A stretch of DNA of 64,000 nucleotides from Noviherbaspirillum sp. UKPF54 (GCF_007874125.1 NZ_CP040128.1:1798001-1862000), one strand, 5' to 3'; counted from the stretch's first letter, positions 28,865-37,865 are shown. The notes: generated from the sequence alone by a model not told the origin. Numbers and translations: made by a program.

Positions 28865-30235
28865 ATGACTCATCACGTCGTCGACGCACTCATCTCACCC
28901 GAAGGCCGCCTCGATATCCTGTCCAAGGCGGAAGTGGCAAGACTCCTCGATACCAGCCAGGGCGGCTTGTACAACATCTTCCGCAATTGCTCGCTGGCCG
29001 TCCTGAACTGCGGTAACGCACTGGACGACGGCAAGGAATTGCTGGAACGCTACAAGTCATTCGACATCAGCATCATCCAGCGTGAACGCGGCATCAAGCT
29101 CGACATCAAGGGGGCGCCGGCACGCGCCTTCGTCGATGGCGAAATGATCAAGGGCATCCACGAGCACCTGTTCGCGGTGCTGCGCGACGTCATCTATGTC
29201 AGCGACGAAATCAACGACAACCCGAAACTGGACCTGTCGACTTCGGAAGGCATCACCGACTCGGTATTCCATATCCTGCGCAATGCCAACGTCCTGCGCC
29301 CGATGACCAATCCCAACCTGGTCGTGTGCTGGGGCGGGCATTCGATTTCGCGCGAGGAATATGATTATTCGAAGGAAGTCGGCTACCAGATCGGGTTGCG
29401 CCGCATGGATATCTGCACAGGCTGCGGGCCGGGCGCGATGAAGGGGCCGATGAAGGGCGCCGCAATCTCGCACGCCAAGCAACGCATCCGCGACGGCCGC
29501 TACCTCGGCATTACCGAGCCGGGCATCATCGCCGCCGAATCGCCCAACCCGATCGTCAACGACCTGGTGATCATGCCGGACATCGAAAAGCGGCTGGAAG
29601 CCTTCGTGCGCACCGGCCACGGCATCGTTGTCTTCCCGGGCGGCGCCGGCACCGCCGAAGAGATCCTCTATATCCTCGGCATCCTGCTCCATCCCGACAA
29701 CGCCAACATCCCCTTCCCGCTGATTTTCACCGGGCCGGAAAATTCGCGTGAATACTTCAGCCAGATCGATCACTTCATCGGCGAAACCCTGGGCAGCATC
29801 GCCCAGCGCCGCTACAAAATCATCGTCAACGATCCCGAGCGCGTCGCCCAGGAAATGCAGGCAGGAATCAAGGAAGTGCGCCAGTTCCGCAAGGAGAGAA
29901 GCGACGCCTATTACTTCAACTGGCTGCTCAGGATCGCCCACGACTTCCAGGTCCCCTTCCAGCCGACCCATGAAAACATGCGCAACCTGCACCTGCACGG
30001 GAATCAGGAAAAGCACGTGCTGGCCGCCAACCTGCGGCGCGCGTTTTCGGGCATCGTCGCCGGCAATGTGAAGGATCAGGGAATTCGCGCCATCGAGCAG
30101 CATGGCCGCTTCGAAATCCACGGCGATGCCGCGATCATGGATCCGATGGATGCGCTGCTGGCGTCGTTCGTCGCGCAGCACCGGATGAAGCTGCCGGGCA
30201 AGAAATACAATCCCTGCTACCGGATCGTCAAGTAA
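28865..30235 (+). CDS. ppnN: Nucleotide 5'-monophosphate nucleosidase (LOG family, PpnN/YgdH)
   Basis: A 456-aa enzyme that splits purine and pyrimidine nucleoside monophosphates into base and ribose 5-phosphate; the E. coli homologue is activated by (p)ppGpp. The LOG core has CTGCGPGAMKGPMKGA and the nucleotide-site motif PGGAGTAEEILYILG. The N- and C-terminal domains of the long PpnN type are present, and length equals the E. coli protein. ATG at 28865 lacks a strong ribosome site. It converges with the DUF1631 gene, with a hairpin between them. Confidence 0.93.
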   Translation: MTHHVVDALISPEGRLDILSKAEVARLLDTSQGGLYNIFRNCSLAVLNCGNALDDGKELLERYKSFDISIIQRERGIKLDIKGAPARAFVDGEMIKGIHEHLFAVLRDVIYVSDEINDNPKLDLSTSEGITDSVFHILRNANVLRPMTNPNLVVCWGGHSISREEYDYSKEVGYQIGLRRMDICTGCGPGAMKGPMKGAAISHAKQRIRDGRYLGITEPGIIAAESPNPIVNDLVIMPDIEKRLEAFVRTGHGIVVFPGGAGTAEEILYILGILLHPDNANIPFPLIFTGPENSREYFSQIDHFIGETLGSIAQRRYKIIVNDPERVAQEMQAGIKEVRQFRKERSDAYYFNWLLRIAHDFQVPFQPTHENMRNLHLHGNQEKHVLAANLRRAFSGIVAGNVKDQGIRAIEQHGRFEIHGDAAIMDPMDALLASFVAQHRMKLPGKKYNPCYRIVK

Positions 30236-30241
30236 GGCTGT

Positions 30242-30263
30242 GCCCCGCCTGGCGCTGCGGGGC
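30242..30263. terminator. Hairpin between convergent ppnN and DUF1631 genes
   Basis: GCCCCGC and GCGGGGC form a 7-bp GC stem with an 8-nt loop in the 36-bp space between the two stop codons. There is no T-run on either side, so it is only a possible terminator or transcript-end structure. Confidence 0.4.
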
Positions 30264-30271
30264 GCAAACCG

Positions 30272-32569
30272 TCACGCCACGCCACTGCGGATCTTGTCCG
30301 CGCCAAACAGCAGCGACTCGACCGCGCGCTCGAATACCGGCGCATATTCCACCGGCACGATGGCCGCGTCGCGCAGCGCTTCGAGCAGCGCGGCGCTGGT
30401 ATAGATCGCGAGCCCGCCGTCGTCCTGGCGGAACAGGTAGAGCGAGCGGTGCGTGCTGATCCACACTAGTTGCGCCGGCATTGTCCTCTGGTCCGCGCGC
30501 ATTTCCACGCGCGTGCCGATCAGGTAGGTCTGCGCAAGGAATTCCCGGTCCGCGGCCGCCGCGGCCACGGTATTGACGCCCAAATGCAGCGCGGCGGGCA
30601 CGCCATAATGCGCCACCACTTCCTCGATCAGGTCGGGGCGCGGCTGGGGCGATTCGGCCTGAGTCCAGGCCACGCGCTCCCAGCTGATCGCAAGATGCCC
30701 GAAATCCTGCTCCAGCCTGGCGCGCGCGACCGGCTGCGCGGCATCCTTCTGCTGGCCTCGCAGCATCTGGGTATGCATCGTCACCAGTTGATCCATGATC
30801 TGGCGGCTGTCCTCTTCCGGCATCTGGATCAGGCGCATGGCCTGGTTCAGGCGCTTGACCAGATCCGGCAGCAGGCGGATCAGCGCCGCCCTGTCCTGCG
30901 GATTGTGCTTGCCCTGGATACTCCACAACAAATCGGGAAGAACCGCGCGGTAAGCCTGGAAGGCGCTGTCCGCCTGCGCGCAATCGATCTTCCTGTCGCG
31001 GTCGGCCCAGGCTGCGCGCACCAGCACCTGCGGCCAGACGTGGATGATGAAATCGGTGATGCGCTTGTCGGCATTGAGCGGCACCAGCGCGCCGCACAGC
31101 TCGCCGGTGATATTGGTCAGAAGGATGCTGATCTTTTCCGCCATCTCCACTGCCTCGACGCCTGGCGCGGTGTGGGCGTGATCCTGGCGCAAGTGCTGCG
31201 CGAGGAAGGATTCGAAACCTTTCAGGCTGGCGGCGAAGATCGCCATGTCTCGGTCGAAGCCGCGCAGGATATGATCGACGATGCGCTCGATTTCGCCGGT
31301 GAGTTCGCGCCCCTCCTTGCCCAACGGGTCGGCCGCAACCGCCGCCGACGCCAGTCGGTTCAGCAGCTGGCGCGCCGGATGGGCCTCGTCGTGCATGAGC
31401 GTAGGATCGAGCAAAGCCGCCTTGAGAATCGGGACTTGCAGGCGTCCGATACGATCCCGCAGCCGGACAGGAATCTGCTCGTCCTCCAGGATAAATTCGA
31501 ACAACATCGCAACCACTTCCATGGTCATGCGATCCTCGGCCGATACCGTCCCGGGCGCCAGCCCGTCGCGCAACACGAACAGCTGGTTGCGCTCCTGCGC
31601 CCGGCCGGCATCGATCGCTTCGCCCTGCGCCACCTTTTTCTGGTACTCGCCAAGCCGGGCCGCCAGGGAAGCTGAGCCCTGGCCCGCGGCATCGACCATG
31701 CCGCTCCGTGCCGTGCCGGCGGCGCCACGCGGCGCAGGCCGGGCGGCGCCCAGCATGGCGCGGATCATGTCATGCACGGTCTGGCCGCCGGCGATATCGT
31801 GTGCTGAGGCGTTCTGCTGCAACACCTCGACCATGCGCTGCAGCTCCGGAATGACGCGCGAGGCGAACTGCGCGGACGCGCCCGCTGCCGGCGCGCCGTA
31901 ATAGCGCTGGAAATGCGCGGCCCGCGATTGCTGGGCAATGAATTTCCCATGCACGCCGGACGATTCGAACACCTGCCTGATCGCGCCGTAATAGCCGGGC
32001 AGATGCGGAAGCAGCGCTTCGGCCAGATGCTCGAACAGCAAGCGCACCTTCGCCTCGTCTCCGACCGTATCGCGCACCGCCTCGTACAGCACGCGCGCCA
32101 GCAGGTAGGGACGGAATGGATTTTCGCGCTCCTTGGCATCGTGGTGACCATGCATCTGCGAAATGATGACATTCAGGCGGCCGATGCCTTCCGCGTCCGC
32201 GTCGCGCATGCGCTGCGCCAGGCGCCCGACCTCGATTTGGAGGTTGACCGCCTCGTCGTCGATCAGCGATAAATCGTCCGCCGTCACATTGTGCAAGCCG
32301 GGACGCAGGTCGACATACATGGTTTGCATCGCGCGGTCCAGGTAGGTGCGCAGCAAGGTCTCGACGCGCCGCAGCAAGACGCTGCTGTCCTGGCGCAAGA
32401 AATGCCGTAACGACATCAGCGCACTTTGGCTGAGGCCGGAGGCCGCCGCCTGCTGGGTGCCGGCCGCCTTGTCCGCATCCTGCATGGCACGCTGGATCAG
32501 CGCCAGAAATCCGAAAAAAGCGCGGTCCTTCGCGGAATCGAGCAGCCGTTTGTATTCAGTGTCTGCCAT
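30272..32569 (-). CDS. DUF1631 family protein
   Basis: A 765-aa, mostly helical cytosolic protein starting MADTEYKRLLDSAKDRAFFGFL. The C-terminal segment (RVEMRADQRTMPAQLVWISTHRSLYLFRQDDGG) has a small beta-barrel pattern resembling PilZ-like domains, but without the RxxxR and DxSxxG c-di-GMP motifs. The family is common in beta- and gammaproteobacteria and functionally undefined. The frame is open to 32674, but the N-terminal extension is not protein-like. It is followed by ppnN in convergent orientation and lies downstream of rsuA on the same strand. Confidence 0.8.
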   Translation of the reverse strand: MADTEYKRLLDSAKDRAFFGFLALIQRAMQDADKAAGTQQAAASGLSQSALMSLRHFLRQDSSVLLRRVETLLRTYLDRAMQTMYVDLRPGLHNVTADDLSLIDDEAVNLQIEVGRLAQRMRDADAEGIGRLNVIISQMHGHHDAKERENPFRPYLLARVLYEAVRDTVGDEAKVRLLFEHLAEALLPHLPGYYGAIRQVFESSGVHGKFIAQQSRAAHFQRYYGAPAAGASAQFASRVIPELQRMVEVLQQNASAHDIAGGQTVHDMIRAMLGAARPAPRGAAGTARSGMVDAAGQGSASLAARLGEYQKKVAQGEAIDAGRAQERNQLFVLRDGLAPGTVSAEDRMTMEVVAMLFEFILEDEQIPVRLRDRIGRLQVPILKAALLDPTLMHDEAHPARQLLNRLASAAVAADPLGKEGRELTGEIERIVDHILRGFDRDMAIFAASLKGFESFLAQHLRQDHAHTAPGVEAVEMAEKISILLTNITGELCGALVPLNADKRITDFIIHVWPQVLVRAAWADRDRKIDCAQADSAFQAYRAVLPDLLWSIQGKHNPQDRAALIRLLPDLVKRLNQAMRLIQMPEEDSRQIMDQLVTMHTQMLRGQQKDAAQPVARARLEQDFGHLAISWERVAWTQAESPQPRPDLIEEVVAHYGVPAALHLGVNTVAAAAADREFLAQTYLIGTRVEMRADQRTMPAQLVWISTHRSLYLFRQDDGGLAIYTSAALLEALRDAAIVPVEYAPVFERAVESLLFGADKIRSGVA

Positions 32570-32683
32570 GGATAAAGCCGGGGTACAAATGTTATATCTT
32601 ATGCGCAAATCATGGCGCCAAAGCAGCTTGCCACTCACGGAACAGAGACGGTTTTCGCCCCAAGTTCCGTGCATGGAATGCGT

Positions 32684-33400
32684 TTACGCAGGGGCCAGCA
32701 AGTCCATCTGCTGTGCATCGAGGTAGGTCCACTCGCCCTCCGCAAGGCCGAGCATGTCCAGCGTCAGCGTGCCGACTGCGGTGCGCTGCAGCGCCGCGCA
32801 GTGATTGCCGGCGGCGGCCAGCATGCGCTTGACCTGGTGATACTTGCCCTGTTCAAGCACGATTTCCAGCTGGTTCGGTCCCACCGCACGGCAGCTCTGC
32901 GCGGCCAGCGGCGCGGGCTCGTCATGCAGCTGCACGCCAGCCAGCAGGCGCTCGACCAGGCCCTGCGTCACCAGGTCCGCAGTCGTTGCCAGATACAGCT
33001 TGGGGACGTGGCGCTTCGGCGACGATTGCGCGTGGATGAAGGCGCCGTCGTCCGACAGCAGCAGCAAGCCGGTCGTATCGTGATCGAGCCTGCCTACCGG
33101 CTGCACGTCGCGCCAGCTGAACTGCTCCGGCAACAGCGTTAGCACGCCCGGATGATGGCTCGGCTTGCGCGAGCATTCAAAGTTGGCAGGCTTGTTCAGT
33201 GCGATATAGACGTGTTCGCGGTACTCCCAGCGTTCGCCGAATACCTCGAAATGCAGTCCGGCCGTATCGAATGCGGCACGATAATCGGTGACGGTGTTGC
33301 CGTCGACGGTCACTTCGCCGTCGGCCACCAATGCGCGGCACCATTTGCGGGTGCCGAATCCCTGCGATTGCAGGATGCGGTCCAGTGTCAGTTTACTCAT
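32684..33400 (-). CDS. rsuA: 16S rRNA pseudouridine(516) synthase
   Basis: A 238-aa RluB/RsuA-type enzyme. An N-terminal S4 RNA-binding domain (KLTLDRILQSQGFGTRKWCR) is followed by the catalytic domain with the Asp in VGRLDHDTTGLLLLSDDG. It isomerises one uridine of 16S rRNA. Length and N-terminal S4 domain favour RsuA over RluE. It is divergent from the first FMN-split-barrel gene, with 134 bp between the starts. Confidence 0.9.
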   Translation of the reverse strand: MSKLTLDRILQSQGFGTRKWCRALVADGEVTVDGNTVTDYRAAFDTAGLHFEVFGERWEYREHVYIALNKPANFECSRKPSHHPGVLTLLPEQFSWRDVQPVGRLDHDTTGLLLLSDDGAFIHAQSSPKRHVPKLYLATTADLVTQGLVERLLAGVQLHDEPAPLAAQSCRAVGPNQLEIVLEQGKYHQVKRMLAAAGNHCAALQRTAVGTLTLDMLGLAEGEWTYLDAQQMDLLAPA

Positions 33401-33534
33401 GGGCGAACTCTACCAGAAACATTCCGCGCGGATCGTCGCTGGCGGCAGATTGATGTATCCGGTGACGCTGGGCCACGCGGCAGGTATCATTTGCGAAACA
33501 CCAGAATTGTCTTTTTACTATTTTTTCCACCGCC

Positions 33535-34032
33535 ATGCCGCCTGCTCCCGCGCCGCTGATCGACGCCAGCCACGTCGCCTTCATCCAAGGTGCGGTCGGC
33601 ATTTCCGTTGCGGCCTGCGACCGCAGCGGCAAGCCAGCCCTGGTGCGCGCCATAGGCTGCCATGTAACCGAGGACCGGCCGCTGGTGACGATCTACCTTT
33701 CGGCCATCCAGGCCGCGCAATTGCTCGGCTGCGTCCGCGACAACGGCGCCGTTGCAGTGGTGTTCAGCGAGCCGTCGACGCATCGCACCGTTCAGCTCAA
33801 GGGCGCCGGTGCCATCGTCGACGGCTTGCTGGAAGGAGAATGGGAGTGTGTACAGGCCTATCGCGAAGCGTTCGTGCGCGAGCTGGCGCCGCTCGGATTC
33901 GACCCGGTGATGGTGCGCACCCTGCTGTCGCACCGGCAAGCCGATATCGTCGCGCTCAGATTCGTGCCATCGGAGGCGTATTCGCAGACACCCGGCCCGC
34001 AGGCAGGCGCACCGTTGAAGGCCGGCACATGA
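33535..34032 (+). CDS. Pyridoxamine 5'-phosphate oxidase-like FMN-split-barrel protein
   Basis: A 165-aa protein with the split-barrel pattern. It begins with LIDASHVAFIQGAVGISVAACDRSGKPALVRAIGC, then has PLVTIYLSAIQAAQLLGCVRDNGAVAVVFSEPSTHRTVQLKGAGAI. Related proteins bind FMN, haem or F420, so the ligand is open. Its stop overlaps the next start by four bases (ATGA), and that second gene begins with another split-barrel domain, suggesting that the two proteins work as a pair. Confidence 0.8.
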   Translation: MPPAPAPLIDASHVAFIQGAVGISVAACDRSGKPALVRAIGCHVTEDRPLVTIYLSAIQAAQLLGCVRDNGAVAVVFSEPSTHRTVQLKGAGAIVDGLLEGEWECVQAYREAFVRELAPLGFDPVMVRTLLSHRQADIVALRFVPSEAYSQTPGPQAGAPLKAGT

Positions 34033-35366
34033 AGACCAAGCTCGACGCCATCCGCGAATGCCTCGAAAGCGTCATCCCGGGCACGATCGCCACCGCCTCG
34101 CCGCAAGGCGTGCCCAATGTCGCCTACTTGTCGCAGGTGCAGTTCATCGACAGCGAGCACATCGCGCTCTCCTACCAGTTCTTCAACAAGACGCGGCAAA
34201 ACCTCATGGCTAACCCGCATGCCATGCTGTCGCTCATCAATCCGCTGAGCGGCGCGCAATACCGGCTGTCGATCGAATACCTGCGCACCGAAATCGCTGG
34301 CCCGCTCTTTGCCAGCATGAAGGCCAAGCTGGCCGGCATCGCCTCCCATACCGGGATGGGAGGCGTGTTCCGGCTGCTGGGAGCCGATGTCTTTCGCGTG
34401 CACGATATCGAACGCGTTCCGGGGGAAACCGTGCAGCCGCCACCGGCGCAACATAACCTGCTGGCCGCGCTGCGCGCAGCCAGCGAGCGGCTGCGTTCCT
34501 GCTGCGACCTGGAACGCCTTCTAGCAGAAACCCTGGCCTGCCTGGAGCAGCTGTTCGGCATCCGCTACACCATGATCCTGATGTTCGACGCGCCGAGCGA
34601 ACGCCTGTACACCGTCGCCAGCCGCGGCTACGAAGCATCGGGCGTTGGTTCGGAAATACCGCTCGGCCATGGCGTCATCGGCGTCGCGGCGCAGGAACGC
34701 ACGCCCATCCGGATCAGCCACATGAACGCCGAATATTCATACAGCCGCGCCATCCGCGAAAGCGCTTCCCGCAGCGACTGGGCTCACGCGCTCGACACCG
34801 AGATCCCGCTGCCGGGCCTGCGCGAATCGCGCAGCCAGCTCGCCGTGCCGGTCACGGCCGCGGAGCGCCTGCTCGGCGTGCTGTATGTCGAAAGCCCGCA
34901 CGACTTGCGCTTCACTTATGACGACGAGGATGCGCTGGTCACCCTCGCGGCCCAACTCGGCATGGCGGCGCAACTGCTGCAAAACGCCGCGGATGCCGGC
35001 GAGGACGCGCCGGCCGTCCAGCCCGCGGCCACGCCGGTCGGGGGAATGCCGCTGACGGTACGTCATTACCGTGAAAATGGCAGCGTTTTCCTGGATGACG
35101 ACTACCTGATCAAGGGTGTTGCCGGTTCGATTTTCTGGACTCTGCTGCGCGAATATGCCGACAAGAGCCGTACCGAATTCACCAATCGGGAACTGCGCCT
35201 CGATTCGCGCTTGCGGCTACCCGACATCAGCGACAACCTCGAAGCGCGCCTGATCCTGCTCAGCCGCCGCCTGACCGAGCGTGGAGCGGCGATCCGCATC
35301 GAGAAAACCGGGCGCGGACGCTTCCGGCTGTGCGTCGATCGTCCGCTCCAATTGCGGGAAGGATAG
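34029..35366 (+). CDS. Split-barrel + GAF + winged-helix-like sensor protein
   Basis: A 445-aa protein. Residues about 1-135 are a PNPOx-like split barrel (PGTIATASPQGVPNVAYLSQVQF). Residues about 140-315 are a GAF domain (LEQLFGIRYTMILMFD, LGHGVIGVAAQERTPIRI, LAVPVTAAERLLGVLYVES). The C-terminal 100 residues (from FLDDDYLIKGVAGSIFWTLL) look like a winged helix related to OmpR-type DNA-binding or a phosphatase-like output. ATG overlaps the previous stop. It ends 13 bp from the convergent hemerythrin gene. A one-component redox or gas sensor is the simplest reading (inference). Confidence 0.78.
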   Translation: MKTKLDAIRECLESVIPGTIATASPQGVPNVAYLSQVQFIDSEHIALSYQFFNKTRQNLMANPHAMLSLINPLSGAQYRLSIEYLRTEIAGPLFASMKAKLAGIASHTGMGGVFRLLGADVFRVHDIERVPGETVQPPPAQHNLLAALRAASERLRSCCDLERLLAETLACLEQLFGIRYTMILMFDAPSERLYTVASRGYEASGVGSEIPLGHGVIGVAAQERTPIRISHMNAEYSYSRAIRESASRSDWAHALDTEIPLPGLRESRSQLAVPVTAAERLLGVLYVESPHDLRFTYDDEDALVTLAAQLGMAAQLLQNAADAGEDAPAVQPAATPVGGMPLTVRHYRENGSVFLDDDYLIKGVAGSIFWTLLREYADKSRTEFTNRELRLDSRLRLPDISDNLEARLILLSRRLTERGAAIRIEKTGRGRFRLCVDRPLQLREG

Positions 35367-35379
35367 AGAGTGTTATTAA

Positions 35380-36105
35380 CTAAGCCGCCATCCGGTCCTC
35401 GATTCCCAGCGCATCTGCCAGCTTGCTCCAGTCGCGCTTGCTCAAGTTCTCACGCGCCACATCCAGCAGCGCGTCGAACGCCGGCGGCGGGACGTGACGG
35501 CGGATGAGCGCCAGTTTTTCCGCGCGCTCGCGAGCGCTCAGAGCTGGAATCATCCAGCGCATGGTGGCAAGGGACTCGTCCGGCGGGATCGAGGCGACTA
35601 GCGCCTGCTCGATGCCGATGATTTCCTCATCGCTGTGCGTTGCCCACAATACCGCGTTGTTCCCAGTTTCCTCGATATGCATGTGGGCCAGGTTGTCCGC
35701 GATGAACAGGCCGAGTTCACGATACAAGTCAGCGATCGCGCCGGAACGCACCTCGTCCTGCGCCCCCTCGACCGCGCTCGCCAGGGTGGAGAGCCTCTCC
35801 AGCGCCGATTCATGATGCACGTGCTCCGACGAGATCGTGCACGCCGAACCGGGCTGGCGCGCTTCCATCGCGGTATGGATGAACTGGTTTTCATGCTGCA
35901 AATGCCTGCCGCAGAAAACAATCAATGCGCGGACCTGCCCCAGGACGCAGGCCACTTCCCCACCGTCGGAGCCATCCATGGCGCCGACCGCTTGAAGCGT
36001 ATCGCTCATGAAAAGGCGCAAGGCCTTGTGAATGTGGGCATAAATATCGAAACGCTGAACAACACCTGTGGCGTGCGACTGGGAAGGGGAAATGGCCTGT
36101 TCCAT
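35380..36105 (-). CDS. Hemerythrin-domain protein
   Basis: A 241-aa helical protein. Candidate di-iron ligands sit in a four-helix arrangement: H24/H26 in YAHIHKALR, H68-x2-H71-E72 in HLQHENQFIH, H95/H97/H98 in SEHVHHESALE, and H141-x-H143-x-E145 in HMHIEETGN. Family members bind O2 or NO or act in iron-sulfur repair. GGAGACC precedes the ATG. The C-terminal 80 residues (from PDESLATMRWMIPALS) are an added helical region. It sits between the FMN/GAF sensor and fnr, fitting an oxygen or NO theme. Confidence 0.88.
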   Translation of the reverse strand: MEQAISPSQSHATGVVQRFDIYAHIHKALRLFMSDTLQAVGAMDGSDGGEVACVLGQVRALIVFCGRHLQHENQFIHTAMEARQPGSACTISSEHVHHESALERLSTLASAVEGAQDEVRSGAIADLYRELGLFIADNLAHMHIEETGNNAVLWATHSDEEIIGIEQALVASIPPDESLATMRWMIPALSARERAEKLALIRRHVPPPAFDALLDVARENLSKRDWSKLADALGIEDRMAA

Positions 36106-36663
36106 GAAGGTCTCCGATCGTTTGGCGGTTGCAAAAGAAGTTCAATTGACGACAGGCCTAGATTACGGACTTATCCGGACCCGTTTTCTTAAAACTTCAT
36201 TCAATAAACCTTAAAAAAACCTTAAGTTCGGAAGCACGCCTTGTGGCCGTCGCGCGCCAAAGACCATACCGATCACAAGTGATATTTCAACCACACGACC
36301 TACGAGAGGAGCGGTAAAATATTGCGATGCGTCAAAAGAGACTGATAAGCTTCGTCCTTCCCGGGCTCGACCTGATCCGGGATCGCGTCGGCTCGCTCGG
36401 CGTTGACTTCCCGATTTTGGGAACAAAAGGAGCGTCGAACGCTGCTCCTGTTTTTGACAGTTGTAGCAGCAACGAACATCCATTGCGGCCGCATTCTGGC
36501 TTGGCGCCTTGATGTTCAGGGTTCACCGCATGATTTGCCTTGGTATGGCACCGGTTAATCCACGATTTTGCTTGCTTGGTACGGGATTTGCATTAGGATT
36601 CTTGACCTGGCTCAATTTTGACCCGAACCCCAAAACGCCTAAAAACCTACAGCGAGCGCGAAC
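36106..36663. other. Intergenic region between the hemerythrin gene and fnr
   Basis: 558 bp with lower GC than the flanking genes. It holds the divergent promoters and the FNR-like site at 36602-36615. Open frames of about 60-90 codons occur on both strands around 36211-36526. They have no ribosome sites, overlap one another, and do not look protein-like. The stretch could be the remains of an older insertion, but no terminal repeats are visible. Confidence 0.5.
36602..36615 (+). promoter_or_regulatory. FNR-like site upstream of fnr
   Basis: TTGACCTGGCTCAA keeps the essential TTGA-N6-TCAA core, but its inner bases (C and C) are off consensus. Its centre is 55 bp before the fnr start codon. 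Autoregulation by FNR is inferred; a site this near the start could repress as well as activate. Confidence 0.45.
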
Positions 36664-37455
36664 ATGATTCTGCATAGAATGAATTCTGCCGATATGACTC
36701 ATCCCGCCTATTCTTCCAATGCATCGGGTGCCGCGAGCGCGCAAGACTTGCGAGCACGCTGTTCCGCCTGTGGCATGCACCAGCTCTGCCTCCCTACGGG
36801 GCTCGGCTCGACCGAAATGGACAAGCTGGAAAAGATCATTGGGCGCCGTCGCCGCATCCCGCGCGATGGCCACCTGTATCGCGTCGGCGACCCCTTTACC
36901 AACCTGTACGCGATCCGCCTCGGCCATTTCAAGACACACCAAATCAATCCCAGCGGCGACCAGCAGATCACCGGCTTTCAGATGGCCGGGGAACTGTTAG
37001 GAATGGATGCCATCAGCACCGATCGTCACCACTGCAACGCCGTGGCGCTGGAAGACAGCGAGGTGTGCGAGATCCCGTTCGCGCGGCTGGAAAGCCTGTT
37101 TGCCGAAATTCCGACGCTGCTGCATCACTTTCACCGGATGATGAGCCAGGAAATTACGCGTGAACAAAGCGTCATGCTTTTGCTGGGCAACATGCGGGCG
37201 GAACAACGCTTCGCCGCCTTCCTCAGCAATCTGTCATCACGTTATTCCGCACGCGGCTATTCTTCCACCAGCTTCCAGTTGCGCATGACACGCGAGGAAA
37301 TCGGCAATTATCTCGGCCTGACCATCGAAAGCATCAGCCGATTGTTATCTAAATTCAAGAAGCGCGGCTGGATCAAGGTCAGCAACCGTGAACTGGAACT
37401 GCTCGAACCGAACACGCTAAAGGCAGTCGCCGCCGGCACCCTGAGCTGCGCATGA
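36664..37455 (+). CDS. fnr: FNR-type oxygen-sensing transcriptional regulator
   Basis: A 263-aa Crp/Fnr regulator. The N-terminal cluster cysteines are C33, C36 and C42, with the fourth at C124, the spacing of E. coli FNR, so it should carry an O2-labile 4Fe-4S cluster. It has a cNMP-fold sensor domain, a dimer helix, and a C-terminal helix-turn-helix with recognition helix TIESISRLLSKFKKRG. The E-x2-SR pattern reads TTGAT half-sites. Many such sites lie in this window. A strong terminator follows. ATG codons at 36679 and 36694 are alternative starts. Confidence 0.96.
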   Translation: MILHRMNSADMTHPAYSSNASGAASAQDLRARCSACGMHQLCLPTGLGSTEMDKLEKIIGRRRRIPRDGHLYRVGDPFTNLYAIRLGHFKTHQINPSGDQQITGFQMAGELLGMDAISTDRHHCNAVALEDSEVCEIPFARLESLFAEIPTLLHHFHRMMSQEITREQSVMLLLGNMRAEQRFAAFLSNLSSRYSARGYSSTSFQLRMTREEIGNYLGLTIESISRLLSKFKKRGWIKVSNRELELLEPNTLKAVAAGTLSCA

Positions 37456-37487
37456 TGCGCTTGGGCCTGCGGACAACGCTTAGAGAT

Positions 37488-37518
37488 AAAAAAACCGGGC
37501 GCAAGGCCCGGTTTTTTT
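37488..37518. terminator. Bidirectional terminator after fnr
   Basis: A7-CCGGGC-GCAAG-GCCCGG-T7 is a symmetric hairpin with A-run and T-run. It terminates fnr transcripts on the plus strand and, read in reverse, transcripts from the minus-strand cbb3 gene cluster ending at 37526. Confidence 0.92.
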
Positions 37519-37525
37519 AGAAACA

Positions 37526-37765
37526 TCAGAAGGGTGGTCGGCGTTCACTCGGCACACCGACCAGATAACAAGTCAGCATGCTGGCCAGTGCACAAAACAT
37601 CCAGAAACAGAAAAATCCTACGGTATACGCTGCCATCGGACTTACGTCTAGATGAACTCCGAGCATTCCCAGGTCACGCGGATCAAATAGCGAAAAGAAA
37701 AAACCTTCCGCGACAATCGCGACCAAAAAAGACGGCCACAAGACGACCATCATCAACCGCGCCAT
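37526..37765 (-). CDS. Small membrane protein at the end of the cbb3 cluster (79 aa)
   Basis: Protein with two hydrophobic segments (about 3-25 and 44-68), starting MARLMMVVLWPSFLVAIVAEG. AGGAGGG sits 7 bases before the ATG at 37765, a strong ribosome site. It lies 158 bp after ccoH, immediately before the shared terminator, so it may be the last gene of the oxidase unit or have its own promoter. I do not recognise the family; a small oxidase-associated subunit is a guess from context. Confidence 0.75.
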   Translation of the reverse strand: MARLMMVVLWPSFLVAIVAEGFFFSLFDPRDLGMLGVHLDVSPMAAYTVGFFCFWMFCALASMLTCYLVGVPSERRPPF

Positions 37766-37842
37766 CAAACCACCCTCCTTTCGGCTTCGTCTTTATAAAA
37801 CGCCATATCAGACTGGCATTCTCGCGTCTCTTTTCTCATTAT

Positions 37843-37865
37843 TGAGAATCGATTTTGATAATCGA
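37843..37865. repeat. Direct repeat between ccoH and the 79-aa gene
   Basis: TGAGAATCGA and TGATAATCGA are separated by TTT, a 10-bp direct repeat with one mismatch and a 13-bp period. It lies 78 bp upstream of the 79-aa gene in an AT-rich stretch. It may be a regulator site; no known consensus was recognised with confidence. Confidence 0.5.

Noticed and set aside
36211..36526. Open frames of 60-90 codons on both strands between the hemerythrin gene and fnr, possible transposon remnant
   Set aside because: They overlap each other, lack ribosome sites and protein-like composition, and no inverted repeats or target duplications are visible.
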